Below, piece after piece: positions 20,794 to 34,629 of a stretch of DNA of 64,000 nt (the first letter of the stretch is position 1; every line of letters starts with the position of its first letter). Below the pieces are notes generated by a model. It was not told the origin of the DNA. It ran no database searches and saw only the letters and a list, made by a program, of their open reading frames with translations. The DNA is from Strobilurus pachycystidiatus (lineage: Eukaryota > Basidiomycota > Agaricomycetes > Agaricales > Physalacriaceae). The stretch is from positions 2,294,001 to 2,358,000 of the forward strand of contig JAHLMK010000001.1 of assembly GCA_019915135.1 (NCBI GenBank), in the 5' to 3' direction. A program made the translations under genes and the position numbers.

Positions 20794-22256
20794 ATGCAGC
20801 GGTCAACTATTCTGCGTCTTTTCTGTCGGCGCGCCTCTGGTGGGCAACGATGGCTTAGCATGAATGCCCGCAATCCCGAATACCTCGACATCCTCGGCGA
20901 ACGCTATGCGACGGACGAGATCACCAATGTCACGCCCGCCATCCTCAGCAAAATACCTCTCCGTCTTCACGCGCAGCCGTCGCATCCCCTCCACACATTG
21001 CGCACTATGATCGAGTCACATTTCCCGGACTTTGCCCACCTGTCTGCGCTCTCCCCTCTGGTCACCCCACACAAAAACTTTGATGAACTGTCCTTCCCGG
21101 CGGACCACCCTGGGCGTGCAGTCACAGACAGCTACTACATCAACAAGGGCATGATGCTCCGTACCCACACCTCGGCACACGAAGTGGAGGTCTTCGGGAA
21201 GGGCGAGGACAAGTGGTTATTGACCGCCGACGTGTATCGGCGCGACGAGATAGACGGCTCGCACTACCCCGTCTTCCATCAGATGGAGGGCGCGCGGATA
21301 TTCTCGACGGACGCGTCCGGGATACGCGATCTGCAGGAGGACAACGAGCGGCTTTCTCAGCATCTGACGCGGTCCGACATCATCATCGAGGACGTGGCGG
21401 ACGTCTCCGCGTCGAACCCTGCCCAACCTGGGCATGATCCCAAACACGCCGAGCTTGTCGCTCGGAACTTGAAGCTGTCGCTGAACAGCTTGATGCTTCA
21501 TCTGTTCCAGGGCATCGGGGAAGCCTCCAAAGAGAACCCTCTCAGAGTGCGTTGGATAGAGACCTACTTTCCTTTCACCAGTCCCAGCTTTGAAGTCGAA
21601 GTCTTCTTTCGAGGCGAATGGCTGGAAATCCTAGGAAGTGGGGTTGTCAGGCAAGCTACGCTCGACACCGCCAGTACGTTTCGCATTCTCCTCCCTCTAG
21701 TCTCACTGATCGCATTGTACAGAGGTATCGGACAAGATTGGCTGGGCATTCGGGCTGGGTCTGGAACGCATCGCCATGGTCCTCTACTCAATTCCGGACA
21801 TTCGGCTGTTCTGGTCGCAGGATCCCCGCTTCATCTCCCAGTTTGCCCCCGGGCGAATCACTGCGTTCAAGCCATATTCAAAATACCCGTCTTGCTTCAA
21901 AGACGTTAGTTTTTGGACAGCCCAAGAAGTCTCTATTCACGAGAATGACTTTTGCGATCTTGTGCGTGACGTGGCTGGAGACTTGGTAGAGGACGTCAAA
22001 AAGGTAGGGTTCTTGCCTCACATCTTCGGGACACCTCCTTCATGATTTACAGATCGACTCATTTGTCCATCCCAAAACAAATCGGACAAGTTTGTGCTAT
22101 CGTGTGAATTATAGGTCGATGGATAGGTCAGTTTCCGAGCATGCCAGGAAATGCTTATTGACAGTTCTCAGGTCTCTGTCGAACGAAGAGGTGAACGCGA
22201 TTCAAGAGCAGGTAGTTTCACGCCTACAGGATCAGTTCAGAGTTGAGATTCGTTAA
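20794..22256 (+). CDS. MSF1: Phenylalanyl-tRNA synthetase, mitochondrial
   Basis: Monomeric class II synthetase that charges mitochondrial tRNA-Phe. Four exons: 20794-21673, 21723-22003, 22053-22126 and 22172-22256, giving 439 aa, normal for the family. The N-terminus ([19 protein letters not shown]) is a typical mitochondrial presequence. Motif 2 is seen in [21 protein letters not shown], the Phe-binding region in [18 protein letters not shown], and motif 3 in [16 protein letters not shown]. The C-terminal anticodon-binding domain begins at about [12 protein letters not shown]. All exon phases agree. The ATG at 20794 is preferred over upstream GTG because it starts the presequence. Confidence 0.95.
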
Positions 22257-22344
22257 TTATGAAGTTCTACACTACTTAGAATATCTAGCCGCCTCCAAAT
22301 AATATCGCCTCAACCCACACGAGAGTATACAAACATGCAATGGT

Positions 22345-23147
22345 CTATGACTGAGTTTCCTGAGCCACGCCAACCTGAGCTGCGCGCAAGACACGGTCCT
22401 TGATCGTGTATCCAGTCTTTTGGCAGTCAATGACCGTTCCGGGCTCTTTGCCCGGTACGGGGGCTTGGTAGAGAGCCTCGTGACGATTTGGGTCGAACAC
22501 GTCGCCGGTGGGGTCAAAGGGTTTGACGTGGTATTTGAAGAGCGTCTGGAGGAGCTGCCGTTGTGTTAGCTCGACACCCGTGTACAGCTCCCGGAGGTAG
22601 TGCTCTGGGGTTTTTGAGTCGGGTGAGGGAGGTGGCGGCGGCGATGATGCGTCGGAAGAGGAAGATTCTGGAGGTTGCACCGCGGATGATGGAACAGATT
22701 TGAGTGCCAGCGAAAGGACATCCACTGTCTCCAGCAAGTCCGTCGCGAAACGAGTGATGGCAAAGTCCCTTGTCTGCTCCTTTTCCCGAGCCGCGTTTCG
22801 CTGCAGGTTGAGGAAATCTGCCTGAAGATAACGCAGTCGGCCCTATGGTGCGTAAGTGAGTCAGTCCTCCGGTTGCACGATGTGGTAAAGAAAATGGGAC
22901 GCACCATCAAGTCTACGGCCTCCTCCTCTTTCGCTTTCAGCTTTGCTGCTTCCGGAGAAAGCTGCTCCGCTTCCTTCGCAGGCGTGTCTTTGGAGTCCGC
23001 CGCGGCATCCTCCTTCGCGCCTTCCGCTGTGCCATTGGAATAATACCGCCGGGGATGTGAGCGGGAGAGCGCGGACGAGCGGGCGAGGGTCCTGGACGAC
23101 AGTGAAGTCGTACAGGAGCGGAACAGCTGAAGGGCACCCGAGCTCAT
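22345..23147 (-). CDS. MGE1: GrpE-type nucleotide exchange factor, mitochondrial (Mge1)
   Basis: Releases ADP from mitochondrial Hsp70 (Ssc1) in import and folding. Two exons: 23147-22905 and 22842-22345, giving 246 aa. Residues 1-45 are a Ser/Arg-rich presequence ending near RRYYSNG, followed by an acidic Ala/Glu/Lys linker. The long dimer helix contains GRLRYLQADFLNLQRNAARE, the GrpE hallmark, and the C-terminal beta domain contains GDVFDPNRHEALYQ and GYTIKDRVLRAAQV. An inserted Pro/Ser run (about residues 135-152) is longer than usual. It is divergent from the C1-THF synthase gene, with about 400 bp between the starts. Confidence 0.94.
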
Positions 23148-23550
23148 CGTCGTCGTCGGTGGTGATTGTTGTCGTAAGAGGTGAGCGTGACTGGCCCGGA
23201 AAGAGTAGGGCAATTTTTTTGGGATTCGCGGATGCCAGGCCCGATGATCCGACGGCGAAAAAAACACGCCTCTGCAATCTTCCGTGGTCTCTCCTTCCGA
23301 AATTCTGGGTGACTCGTTTGGGGGAGTTTACTCGGGCGTTCTAGCCTCCCCTTCTCAACACGCTCAGAAAAAACGTGTCTGCGCTCGCCCGCCCTTGCGT
23401 AGACGGTAGGCGCTGCATATGCTTCCTGGAATTTGGCGGCACTTGGCCAGCGGCCAAACCGGCATAAATAGGCTTGGAACGGCACTCCGTAAGGGACGCC
23501 TGACTTTAAAACACAACAACCTGCTTTATCTCTCCCCTCCTTCTCGCACC

Positions 23551-26500
23551 ATGGCCTCCACTGCGACTCGTATAGATGGCACCGCCCTCGCAAAGTGCGT
23601 ATCCGAACTGATCTTGACGTCTCTGTCTTATTTATCTGGTCCATCTCCAAAGGTCCACTCGCGAGGCCGTCGCTGCACGCATCAAATCGATCCAAGAGAC
23701 ATACCCGCGCTTCCAGCCTCAGATGGCCATTATCCAGGCCGGGGAGCGTCCCGACTCGTCCACATACGTCCGCATGAAGGCCAAGGCCGCAGAGGAGGTT
23801 GGAGTCAAGTTCAAGCACATCACCCTCCCCGCCTCGGCCTCCGTCAGCGAGGTCATCGAGCGTGTCAAAATCCTCAACGACGACGACACGATCAGCGGCA
23901 TACTCGTCCAGCTCCCTCTTGGCGAACACGTCGATGCAGAGGGCGAGCGTCTCGTGACCGAGGCCGTCAGTCCCGAGAAGGACATCGATGGGTCAGTACC
24001 TGTTTACTGCACCAGTCGCCCTTCCCGGGTCATATCTAATCCACGAACCTCAGCTTCCATGCGTACAACATTGGCCATTTGTCATCTCGCGCCTCCGAGC
24101 CCCTCTTCGCTCCTTGCACGCCTTCAGCCGTTATTCGTCTTCTCGAGTCCACTGGCGTATCCATCGCCGGTGCCAATGCCGTCGTACTGGGCCGCAGTGA
24201 TATCGTCGGCAGTCCTGTCGCTGCCATGCTCCGCAATAAGGACGCCACTGTAACTCAATGTCATAGCCGCACCAAGAACATTGATTCAATAGTATGTTAC
24301 TGCTATATGGAGCTACTCTCGCACCCATGCTGATACACTATCTACTCAGATCAAGACTGCTGACATTGTTGTGGCTGCTATCGGTAAAGCAGAGTTTGTC
24401 AAGGGCTCTTGGCTTAAGCCTGAGTGCGTGGTCATCGACGTTGGAATCAATTATCTGCCTGGTAAGTCCGCTTTACGCGTCTTTCAGTCTAGGTGTTCAC
24501 GCCGCAAGCCATCAGACGCTACCAAGAAGTCAGGTCACCGTTTGGTGGGCGACGTAGAGTATGCAAGCGCTTCAACTGTCGCATCTCACATCACCCCCGT
24601 CCCTGGCGGCGTTGGCCCAATGACTGTGGCATTACTCATGGAAAACACGCTCAAGTCTGCTGAGCGTCTCTGGCAAGCATCGCGTGATCGCAAGGTCAAG
24701 CCTTTGAAACTCGACATCCTCGAAAAGGTTCCCTCCGATATCGAGATTTCCATGGCCCAGACACCTAAGCCTGTCGTGCAACTCGCGCACGAAATTGGAC
24801 TTTTCCCCGATGAAGTGGAGAGTTACGGCAAGTACAAGGCCAAGGTTGAACTCAGCGTCCTCGACCGCCTTGCTCACCGAACGGATGGGAAATACATTGT
24901 CATCTCTGGGTACGTCTTTCACGCGGTTTTGCATCCACTTTGTGCCCATTCGGTCTAGTATCACCCCGACACCACTTGGCGAAGGAAAGTCAACCACCAC
25001 CATCGGTCTAGCGCAGGCTTTGGGCGCTGAACTCGGTCGTCCTGCTTTTGCATGCATTCGCCAGCCCAGTCAAGGTCCCACCTTTGGTATCAAGGGCGGT
25101 GCTGCTGGAGGAGGTTACAGCCAGGTTCATTCGTTTTCAAACTCACCACGGACCATTTCTGATCGTCTTTTCCAGGTCATACCTATGGACGAATTCAATC
25201 TTCATCTTACTGGTGACATCCATGCTGTCGTTGCCGCCAACAATCTTTTGGGTACGATCCTTGGCTTGTAATGTGACTAGCTCTCAATGTGTTGCAGCTG
25301 CCGCTTTGGATGCCCGTATCTTCCATGAGGCTACTCAGTCTGACAAGGTCCGTTCACCAAAACGCGGCTTATACGTATTGCTGATGTCTCCCAGGCACTT
25401 TACAGTCGCCTGGTCCCCACCAAGAAGGGCAAGCGTGAATTTGCGCCATTGATGTTCAAGCGCCTGCAGAAACTTGGCATTGACAAGACCAACCCCAACG
25501 ACCTCACCCCGGAGGAGATCACCAAGTTTGCTCGTCTTGATATTGACCTTGAGACTATCACCTGGAACCGTGTTCTTGACACCAACGACCGTTTCTTGCG
25601 GAGGATAACCATTGGCAAGAACTCTACCGAGCAAGGACACGAACGCGAGACCGGCTTTGACATCGCGGTAGCCAGCGAGTGCATGGCGGTTTTGGCATTG
25701 ACTACCGGACTAGAGGATATGAAGCAACGCCTCGGAGCCATGGTTGTCGCTACCAGTAAGAGTGGAGAGGCTGTCACCGCGGATGACATTGGTGTTTCTG
25801 GTGCTCTCGCCGTTCTTTTGAAAGATGCTATCAAGCCCAACTTGATGCAGACGCTCCAGGTAGGCTTCCCACAACTCGATTTCGTCTGTTAGCGTACTGA
25901 GTCTATCATAGGGCACTCCCGTGTTTGTCCACGCCGGACCTTTCGCCAACATCGCCCACGGAAACTCCTCCATTCTTGCGGACCGTGTTGCCTTGAAACT
26001 GGCTGGGACTGAAGAAGGAGACGCGGCTGATCGTGTTGGATACGTTCTCACCGAAGGTGGTTTCGGTGCCGACATGGGTATGGAGAAGTTTTGCAACATC
26101 AAGTGCCGAGTCAGTGGATTGAACCCGGATGCGACTATCATCGTCGCCACTACTCGTGCTCTGAAGATGCACGGTGGCGGACCTGATGTTACTCCAGGCA
26201 AAGCACTCCATGAGACGTACACCAAGGAGGACCTGGTGACACTCAAGGAGGGATGCAAGAACCTGGTGAGGCATATCGAGAATTCAAAGAAGTTCGGTAT
26301 CAAGGTTATTGTCGCCATCAACCAGTTTGCGTACGTGCCTTCTTCAGTAGTCCTCCATCATCTGACTAGAACGACATTCAGTACTGATTCCGCGGCTGAA
26401 CTCGCGCTCGTTCGTGATGAATCTCTGGCTGGTGGCGCCGACGCTGCAGTTGTCAGCAACCACTGGGCGGAAGGTGGTGCTGGTGCCCGCGCTCTGGCCG

Positions 26501-27008
26501 AGGCGGTCATCGCTACCTGCGAAGGACCATCCGGCTTCAAGTTCCTCTATGATCTCAACCTCCCCATCGAGGAGAAGATCTCCGTCATCTCAAAGGAGAT
26601 TTATGGTGCCGATGGCATTGAGCTGAGCGAACTGGCTCAGAAGCAGGTCGACACCTACACCCGTCAAGGCTACGGAAATCTCCCGAGTGCGTATGCATCT
26701 TACTGACTGGAGCCACTGCTTACCTTTCACTAGTCTGTATGGCCAAGACTCAATATTCATTCTCTCACGACCCGAAATTGAAGAATGTCCCTTCCGGTGA
26801 GTAGATCAGTATGGGTGTTTTGTTCATTTCTTGATCAGACTGCGCAGGATTCACTATTCCTATCCGTGCCGTGAGGCTCTCTGCCGGTGCAGGATTCTTG
26901 TATCCTCTTCTGGGAGATATGCAGACCATGCCCGGACTTGGAACAAGGCCTGGGTTCTGGGAAGTTGGACTCGATCCCGAGAGTGGACGAGTCGTCGGAC
27001 TGTTCTAA
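23551..27008 (+). CDS. ADE3: C-1-tetrahydrofolate synthase, cytosolic trifunctional
   Basis: Combines methylene-THF dehydrogenase, methenyl-THF cyclohydrolase and formyl-THF synthetase, supplying one-carbon units for purines and methionine. Thirteen exons: 23551-23594, 23653-23991, 24054-24291, 24350-24461, 24516-24909, 24959-25124, 25176-25251, 25298-25347, 25395-25859, 25912-26330, 26382-26686, 26734-26796 and 26848-27008, giving 943 aa, the family length. The N-terminal domain shows [13 protein letters not shown], the ILVQLPLG and [10 protein letters not shown] motifs, and [11 protein letters not shown]. The synthetase domain starts at about residue 380 with the P-loop [12 protein letters not shown], then [21 protein letters not shown] and [15 protein letters not shown]. 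There is no presequence at [10 protein letters not shown], which points to the cytosolic form (ADE3) rather than the mitochondrial one. Confidence 0.97.
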
Positions 27009-27552
27009 AAGCCTCCACTCGGTTGTTGCAGGTAGGTGTCGAGTTGGAAAGACTTGACACCTAACCGATGCTCTCAACGAGCCTGTATCGACATTGATGC
27101 TCTCAACGAGCCTGTTATCGGCACGTATCTTCATCAGGTACAGCCGCGACGTGGAGAAGCCGTCTCAACACGGGTTAGAGACACGAAAGGCGCACGTCCG
27201 TGGTATTTATGGCCGGGTAGATATCCAGAAAGCTTGCTAGATTGAGAATGTGAGACGTTTTGAAGTTGGGTCCTACTATTGCAGTCCCTTAGGACCGCCC
27301 TATTCTACCGTGTACATAACGGACTTCGAGCTCGAAATTCGTCCGTCCTTCTTTTATAGCTCCCGTGTTCGCGTGCGCCAACTCTATATGGCGCGAATGG
27401 CAGAGATAACTTGGATACCAACATGTGCTATCCTTCTGATGAGCTTCTACTGGTTCCTATGCCCACATGCACCGACGCCCTGTATCCGTCCGCTCCAATT
27501 ACCTTATGAGCGTAATGATGAACCCAACACTCTTGTCTCCTTCCCTCGCGTC

Positions 27553-29981
27553 ATGAAACTGGCAGTGCTCCTTTGGTTTGGTTGGGCTCTCTTGAGTTCG
27601 GCTACAGTCCTTGAGAACTTCCAAGTTGCACAGCCCCCCGTGGTACCTTCTGGCGCTCAGCAATGTACTGTCGAGATCTTCCGGTGTGTCCTCTATCTCT
27701 GCATCGATTGTCAAATGCGACTAATGCGCCTTCCGAAGACATGATTTCGCTTATTCTTATGGAGTGTACGTCCCTGTTTCTTCATGACTATCTGTCCTCT
27801 CATCTATTGTTCAGTTCCGCTGTTGCTGAGCTGTCGTGAGTGTTCGTATTTCCTATCGTTTGTTTCAAATGCCAACGGACGATGCAGGCCTTCTACAGAC
27901 TGTGGCGAAGTTGGCTCGTGGTCCGCCATCACGCTCAACCTGACCGTGACGTCTAATGGAACGCAATACGACCGTCTAGGAATTTTTACGTTCCATAATG
28001 TCGAGAGTATGTGGCGGCTCGTCGGATAGGTGCGACGCAACATTGACGAACCTTGCAAACACTTATAGTATGGCGCACTTCGACACCGGAGCCCACGCGT
28101 GGAGATGGAATCATCTGGACATACATCAAGGTAAGGTGCCAGTCAAATTGGTCTAGTCTGCCTAACGAATAACACAAAAGGATGTCACGCAATATATGCC
28201 TCTATTTGAGACCTCCGGATCGTTTGTATTGCAGCTGGACAACATCGTACAGACAGGATTAGATGGCGTTTACTCTAGTATGGACCCAACTCGAGTTCTT
28301 ATTGTGGCTTTCCACTAACACCACGAACAGCTGTTGTCTCGGTGACATACTACGCATCATCGGACGATGCCCCACCTGCTACCAAGGCCGACCTCATCAT
28401 CCCTATTTCTACGATGGCGAATGACACTGGGGATGCTGCCTCTGTGCCACCTGCATTTTCTGTACGTTTTTTTGGTCCTTTTTGCGCGATATTGACGGCT
28501 TCGCTACTGTAGCGCAACATAACGCTCCCTGTGAACACAGTCAAAATCTATGCGGAGCTCTTCGCTTCCGGGAATAGTGCGGAGGAATTCTGGGTCAGTC
28601 GAGCTGCTATTAGTCTGATATGCAAGTCACCTTGATATTCATGACGAAGCTTGCAGTATTGGAATGCTGCAAACGACTACATCTCAGACCTTCCGCCGGA
28701 TACCACGTATGGGCAAGGGCCGTTCCGGGAAGTGCGTCTGCTGGTCGACGGTCAAGTTGCTGGCGTCGCATTCCCGTATCCTGTCATCTTCACAGGTGGT
28801 ATCATTCCTTCGCTATGGAGGTATGAGCGGCGATGATATGCTCATCTAATCCTCATTGACATCTCATAGACCTATAACCTCATATGGCGCATTGGACGAA
28901 CCTACATATTTCATCGACGTTACTCCATTTGCACCCTTGTTGTCGGACGGGTGCGTCTATCATGATCAATAGTGCCTTTTCACCTTGACATCAAATGACT
29001 TGTAGTAACCCCCACACGTTCACCATAGATGTAGTGTCAGCCGAAACAGACCACACCATCAACACAAATTGGTACGTATCTGGCTTGCTGCAAGTCATCA
29101 CAGACGCGTCTTCGGAACCAACGACGGGAGGAATCACTCTCTACGATATCGAGCCGTACGCCACTACAAGCAGTTCCGGTGGATCCGTCAATAATGGTTC
29201 TGATGCGGAAATTTTCGTCACTGCTTCGAGGAAAATTCATATTGAGTCGACCGTGGTGAGTGGTAGCGGTGAGGTGACGAGGGTTGTCTGGACGCAACAC
29301 CTGGTCTTCTCGAATCACCAGACCTATAAGGACGATGCCTTCTATCAGGTCTGTCTCTTCGATGCGAGTGAATGGAATCGATGAACAGACTTCTCATAAG
29401 AATCTAACTCAAACCTCACGAGGATCTGTGCTCTCGAAACACAATGGGGAAACTGTTGTATCCGACTCATTCTCTTATCCACTAGAGCTCACCTTGGGGT
29501 ACACAAACACTGATTATACCGGCTGTAAGCACTCATCTTAACATCTCCTACAAGCTTTTCTAAACAGAATACAGGGAAATCAACCGTGGATCACTCGTAT
29601 ATTCGGACAGTGCAACCAAATGCCATGGTCTTGGGAAGCACTATTCGTAATGTTCAGAACACTGGTGAATAACCATATCTTCCCCCCTTGTCATAATGCT
29701 GAAGATCTGTCGTAGCTGGCTTCTTCCAGTTGGCCTCGACAGGTAACACAGGCAATGGAACGAGCGACAATGCCTTCAGCTACGTCGACACGGCCGGAAA
29801 CACATACAACCGCAAGGTCAATGCTGCGTTGAATGTGATCACTCTGGATGAAATCAGTGGAAATCTGGCGTCTTCTTTGATGGCTCAGAAACACTCTACC
29901 ATCAACGGCGCCAGCGATATTGAAACTAACGACCGAGTTCGTTTCCCCGTCGGTGGGAAGGAATCAGGTTCAGCTAATTAG
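27553..29981 (+). CDS. Secreted peptide-N-glycosidase A-like protein
   Basis: Similar to PNGase A (peptide-N4-(N-acetyl-beta-glucosaminyl)asparagine amidase A), which releases N-glycans from glycopeptides. Fourteen exons fit: 27553-27683, 27739-27765, 27815-27835, 27888-28006, 28069-28130, 28181-28277, 28331-28461, 28513-28593, 28657-28820, 28870-28950, 29006-29348, 29401-29524, 29575-29664 and 29716-29981, giving 578 aa. MKLAVLLWFGWALLSSATV is a clear signal peptide. Family blocks include HDFAYSYG, GTQYDRLGIFTFHNVEIWRT, TPEPTRGDGIIWTYIKDVT, EFWYWNAANDY and GPFREVRLLVDG. Several NxS/T sequons support secretion. Exon 12 could instead start at 29389 in the same frame. Exon 3 is only 21 nt. Two AAG acceptors are used (27736-27738 and 29398-29400). 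Confidence 0.9.
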
Positions 29982-30189
29982 TCTATGCCGTCTACAGTAG
30001 CCCTGTTCTTACTGTTTTATCTGTGGTCATACTTCACGAAGTCAGTTTAAGTATGCGAAAGAGGGCGTAAGTCGCCTGAGGCATCTCTTCGAGAATGGTT
30101 TACAGAGAATCGATGACTAGTGTCGATTGACGTCAGTTACCATCAGGTCAGACTCACTGCTGATGGAATTCAATATTTGCTTACCTATA

Positions 30190-30365
30190 AAAGATACACG
30201 GTCAGCGAGCGCAGCGACGCCGCAAGCGGCGGGCTCTTGAATGCTTCGACATGAGAGCGGCTGCGCCGCGCCCTGCGGGCGCCAAAATGCCCTCACGGGC
30301 GGCCCCGCCTTATTACAGGCGCGGGATAGAGGCGGCTATGCCGCCTGGAGACCCGCACAAAGCGC
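30190..30365. repeat. Cluster of short GC-rich hairpins
   Basis: At least four adjacent perfect short hairpins lie in about 170 bp of otherwise AT-balanced intergenic DNA: CCGC-AA-GCGG, GCGGC-T-GCGCCGC, GCGCC-CTGC-GGGCGC-like and GGCGGC-TAT-GCCGCC. GC content jumps sharply against both flanks. It resembles organellar GC clusters or the remains of a small element. No ORF or RNA family is recognised. Confidence 0.6.
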
Positions 30366-30666
30366 GTGAATGATGATCGACAGACAGCAGGCCAGCCTGT
30401 GGACCGAGTTCCGCCGTCGAAAGCTTACCAGACGTGTATTTTGCCACCATAAATTCACAGTTCAAAGATAGAGTCGGAAGTGTAACAAATGAACGAACTG
30501 CTGTCGGAAGACACGAAATGCGCATAATGCTGTGCACATTTGTACTTGTTTGTCCGACAGTCAAGCCCTTTGCCTCACGGAAAACCGCCGGTTGTTCGCT
30601 GCGCTCGCAATAAGTACGGTGTACCTTCCCTTCCACCACTACAGTCTTCAAGTTACTGTACTGTCG

Positions 30667-32385
30667 ATGACTAACTCGGACCTAGTCGTCGCTTTGATAG
30701 CACTCGTGGTTTCTCTGGTCGCCCTCCTCATCTCATCGCTGCAGATGTTGCAACAATATGCAGCGACAGCATATGACTACCGACGCTGCTCTGAGCGTGT
30801 CATCGGCAACTGGGCTTCACACTCACATCGTCGATTTCTCTTTCGTGAAGTCCGCTTCGAAATCACCTTTTCGACGCCCCGTATCAGCGTATCTGCTCGA
30901 GATTCGTTCTCGCGGGTACCTCACACTAACGACAAAGAGAGATCAGTCCAAACTGGATCTTCACGCCAAATGAAACAATTCCAATTTCACCCTGCCGATT
31001 CTCAGGCGCGTAGCGTCAGTTCCTCGGCGCGCAATACTACATACGAGTATGATGTAGCCGAAAGGCCGTGGTTTCTTGGACTAGACGCAAGGACGGTCCC
31101 AGAAGCACAATGCTCGTGGGTCCACATCCTTGCATTCACTGCTACCACTAACCTGGATGTGCAAATCACCGAGCAACGCTGGTCTTGGGACTACATGCCC
31201 ACCCTCCTCACGCGCCCAGTGGCGAGCGCAGATGCCGAGTCGTTCCTCACGCTTCTCACGCTTCGTCAGGTCCGCTGGATGCACAATGGCGAGCAACTCT
31301 GGCCCCTCCACATGTCAGACAACAGTACCGACATTAACAATCTTTCTGGCGCCGGACCAGACTGCTACGTGAACTGCATCAATATCCCAGGTTTTGGCCC
31401 TGTCTTCAACGTAGAGCTGCAATTGCGCGACCAGTATGGCACAGGCACTGGTGTACCGCGCTACATCGTCCACTCGGAAGTTGCACGGAGGGCAATGTTC
31501 AATGAGTTCGACTTGGGCTTTGCGCGGATTCGCACAGCTGCTGAGATCACGAGCTCGATCAAGGCGGATTTTGGAGACATGTACGCAGAAAGTGACTTCG
31601 GCGATGACACGCCAGAAAGGTGGCGGGAGGATTCTGAATGGATACCTGGGGTAGGGCGGGTGATATCAGCCTGGTGCATCGAGCACATGATGCCCAAGGT
31701 CATTCGAGGAGACTCCTTCCAAAGCGTATACGCGGCGCACACATTGCACTCGACCTTGACACGGGTCGAAGTACTCCGCGCAATCTGCGGCGCAGCTCCA
31801 GAGCGCATAGCAGCGTACGAGCATATTCAGACATTGCATGACTGGGTCTCTGCCGTCTGTGCTAGGATTCGGGTAGACTGTATCGGGTACATCTTGAAGA
31901 TCACGAAAGCCGCTACCATTCCCGATGTCATTTGGGATCTCCAGATCTCGTGGGAGGAGGTGTCCAAGTGTGCACCTGTGCTTCAACGACTTGACGAGGA
32001 TCTGGAGGAGTTGCTCTCAACGCTTCCGCGGGACAGCGTGGCCGTTAAACGCTTCATTGCTTACCGACAGCTCGCACGCGGATCACACGAGTTCGCGGAG
32101 CTCTCGGCGCATGCACAATTAGCGGGCACACAATGGACACTAGAGAGCGACCAGTTTGAGGCCAGAGAAGCCGTGCAGATTGCCGAGGAAGCAGAGCAGT
32201 GGCTTGGGCTACAACCCGGGGAAACTCTCGGTCTGGTTATGGCCAACAGGATTCTTCGCGGGGCATACTGGTTCATCTATAACAGCAATGCGTCTTTCCA
32301 GCATGGGCCCCACGTGGGGCGAAAGCTCGAATGCGCATTGAGCCATAGGATCATAGGCAATCAAAAGAGGGTGTATATCATGTAG
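30667..32385 (+). CDS. Modin-like fungal protein with N-terminal membrane helix
   Basis: An intronless frame of 572 aa from the ATG at 30667, unusual in a region where other genes have many introns. Residues 4-28 form a strongly hydrophobic helix (LVVALIALVVSLVALLISSL) followed by QQYAATAYDYRRCSERVIGNW. That N-terminus matches my memory of fungal proteins annotated as modin (hydrophobic helix, QxxQY, YRRC, W, then FREVRFE). The rest is soluble and rich in Trp and Arg, with no catalytic motif I recognise. The function is unknown. A decayed fragment of the same family lies at 4522-4641. The frame is also open upstream to 30532, but the ATG before the helix has the family N-terminus. Confidence 0.75.
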   Translation: MTNSDLVVALIALVVSLVALLISSLQMLQQYAATAYDYRRCSERVIGNWASHSHRRFLFREVRFEITFSTPRISVSARDSFSRVPHTNDKERSVQTGSSRQMKQFQFHPADSQARSVSSSARNTTYEYDVAERPWFLGLDARTVPEAQCSWVHILAFTATTNLDVQITEQRWSWDYMPTLLTRPVASADAESFLTLLTLRQVRWMHNGEQLWPLHMSDNSTDINNLSGAGPDCYVNCINIPGFGPVFNVELQLRDQYGTGTGVPRYIVHSEVARRAMFNEFDLGFARIRTAAEITSSIKADFGDMYAESDFGDDTPERWREDSEWIPGVGRVISAWCIEHMMPKVIRGDSFQSVYAAHTLHSTLTRVEVLRAICGAAPERIAAYEHIQTLHDWVSAVCARIRVDCIGYILKITKAATIPDVIWDLQISWEEVSKCAPVLQRLDEDLEELLSTLPRDSVAVKRFIAYRQLARGSHEFAELSAHAQLAGTQWTLESDQFEAREAVQIAEEAEQWLGLQPGETLGLVMANRILRGAYWFIYNSNASFQHGPHVGRKLECALSHRIIGNQKRVYIM

Positions 32386-32655
32386 CAAGAAGGAAACGAT
32401 TGTTGACAGATTTCTTTTGCCTCTACGTCCTGATGTATATTGGAGGGAGGAACGATTTCGACTGGATCGTCCCTATCGGGTCATAAAGAGATGCTCTTTG
32501 GAAATGTATCTGGGTGTTCTTGTGAGTTGATCAGAGGGACAATTGACCGAGTTCATCCTAACACCAAGTGTCATGACAAGATCGTAGTGGCGTGCATAAT
32601 CACTCATTGAAGGATAAATGTGCGGTACTCAACAACGTGCCGACAAAAGAAGAGT

Positions 32656-34130
<1,475 letters not shown>

Positions 34131-34193
34131 CAGATGCGAAGTGTGAGAAAGGAGGGCAAAGGTCTATCGTTACTCAGTAGTAGTAGCAGGGGC

Positions 34194-34201
34194 ATTTATA
34201 C
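34194..34201 (-). promoter_or_regulatory. TATA box of the right OYE gene
   Basis: TATAAAT on the minus strand about 65 nt before the ATG, matching in position and following sequence the box of the left copy. Confidence 0.5.
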
Positions 34202-34629
34202 CGGACTTTAGTAGGAGACGCTAGGCATGTGCGAGGCCTTGATGAGTCAAATTGACTACAGACAAACTTGCTTAACTGAGTACATGCATACGTAGCCGGG
34301 ACATGAGTCCATACGATATTAGCGGCCGTGGTGAACCTTTGGATGGATGTCGTCAAAGAGTGATGCTCGGCGAGCAATTACGTTTCCCGCAAAGCTTCAC
34401 ATGCTTCACAGCCCGTCATAGCGATACCATACCATACCATAGGAGAATCATCGAGCCTAAGAACCACACGCCCGAAGCCACAGCTGGGTGTAGCGTTCGT
34501 GATACCTAACATCGCCGCCTATGTATAACCGAGCATGAACACAAGTATGAAGACTGTATTGTTAGTTTACAAAATGCCAAGGTATGCGAGATTCAGATCG
34601 TAAAATGTCATTACTTGCCTCAACCCAAC
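34202..34629. other. Intergenic, nothing recognised
   Basis: Between the OYE promoter and the Nur1 stop codon. It contains a short CCATA-type tandem run near 34424-34441 and no supported gene. Confidence 0.4.
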
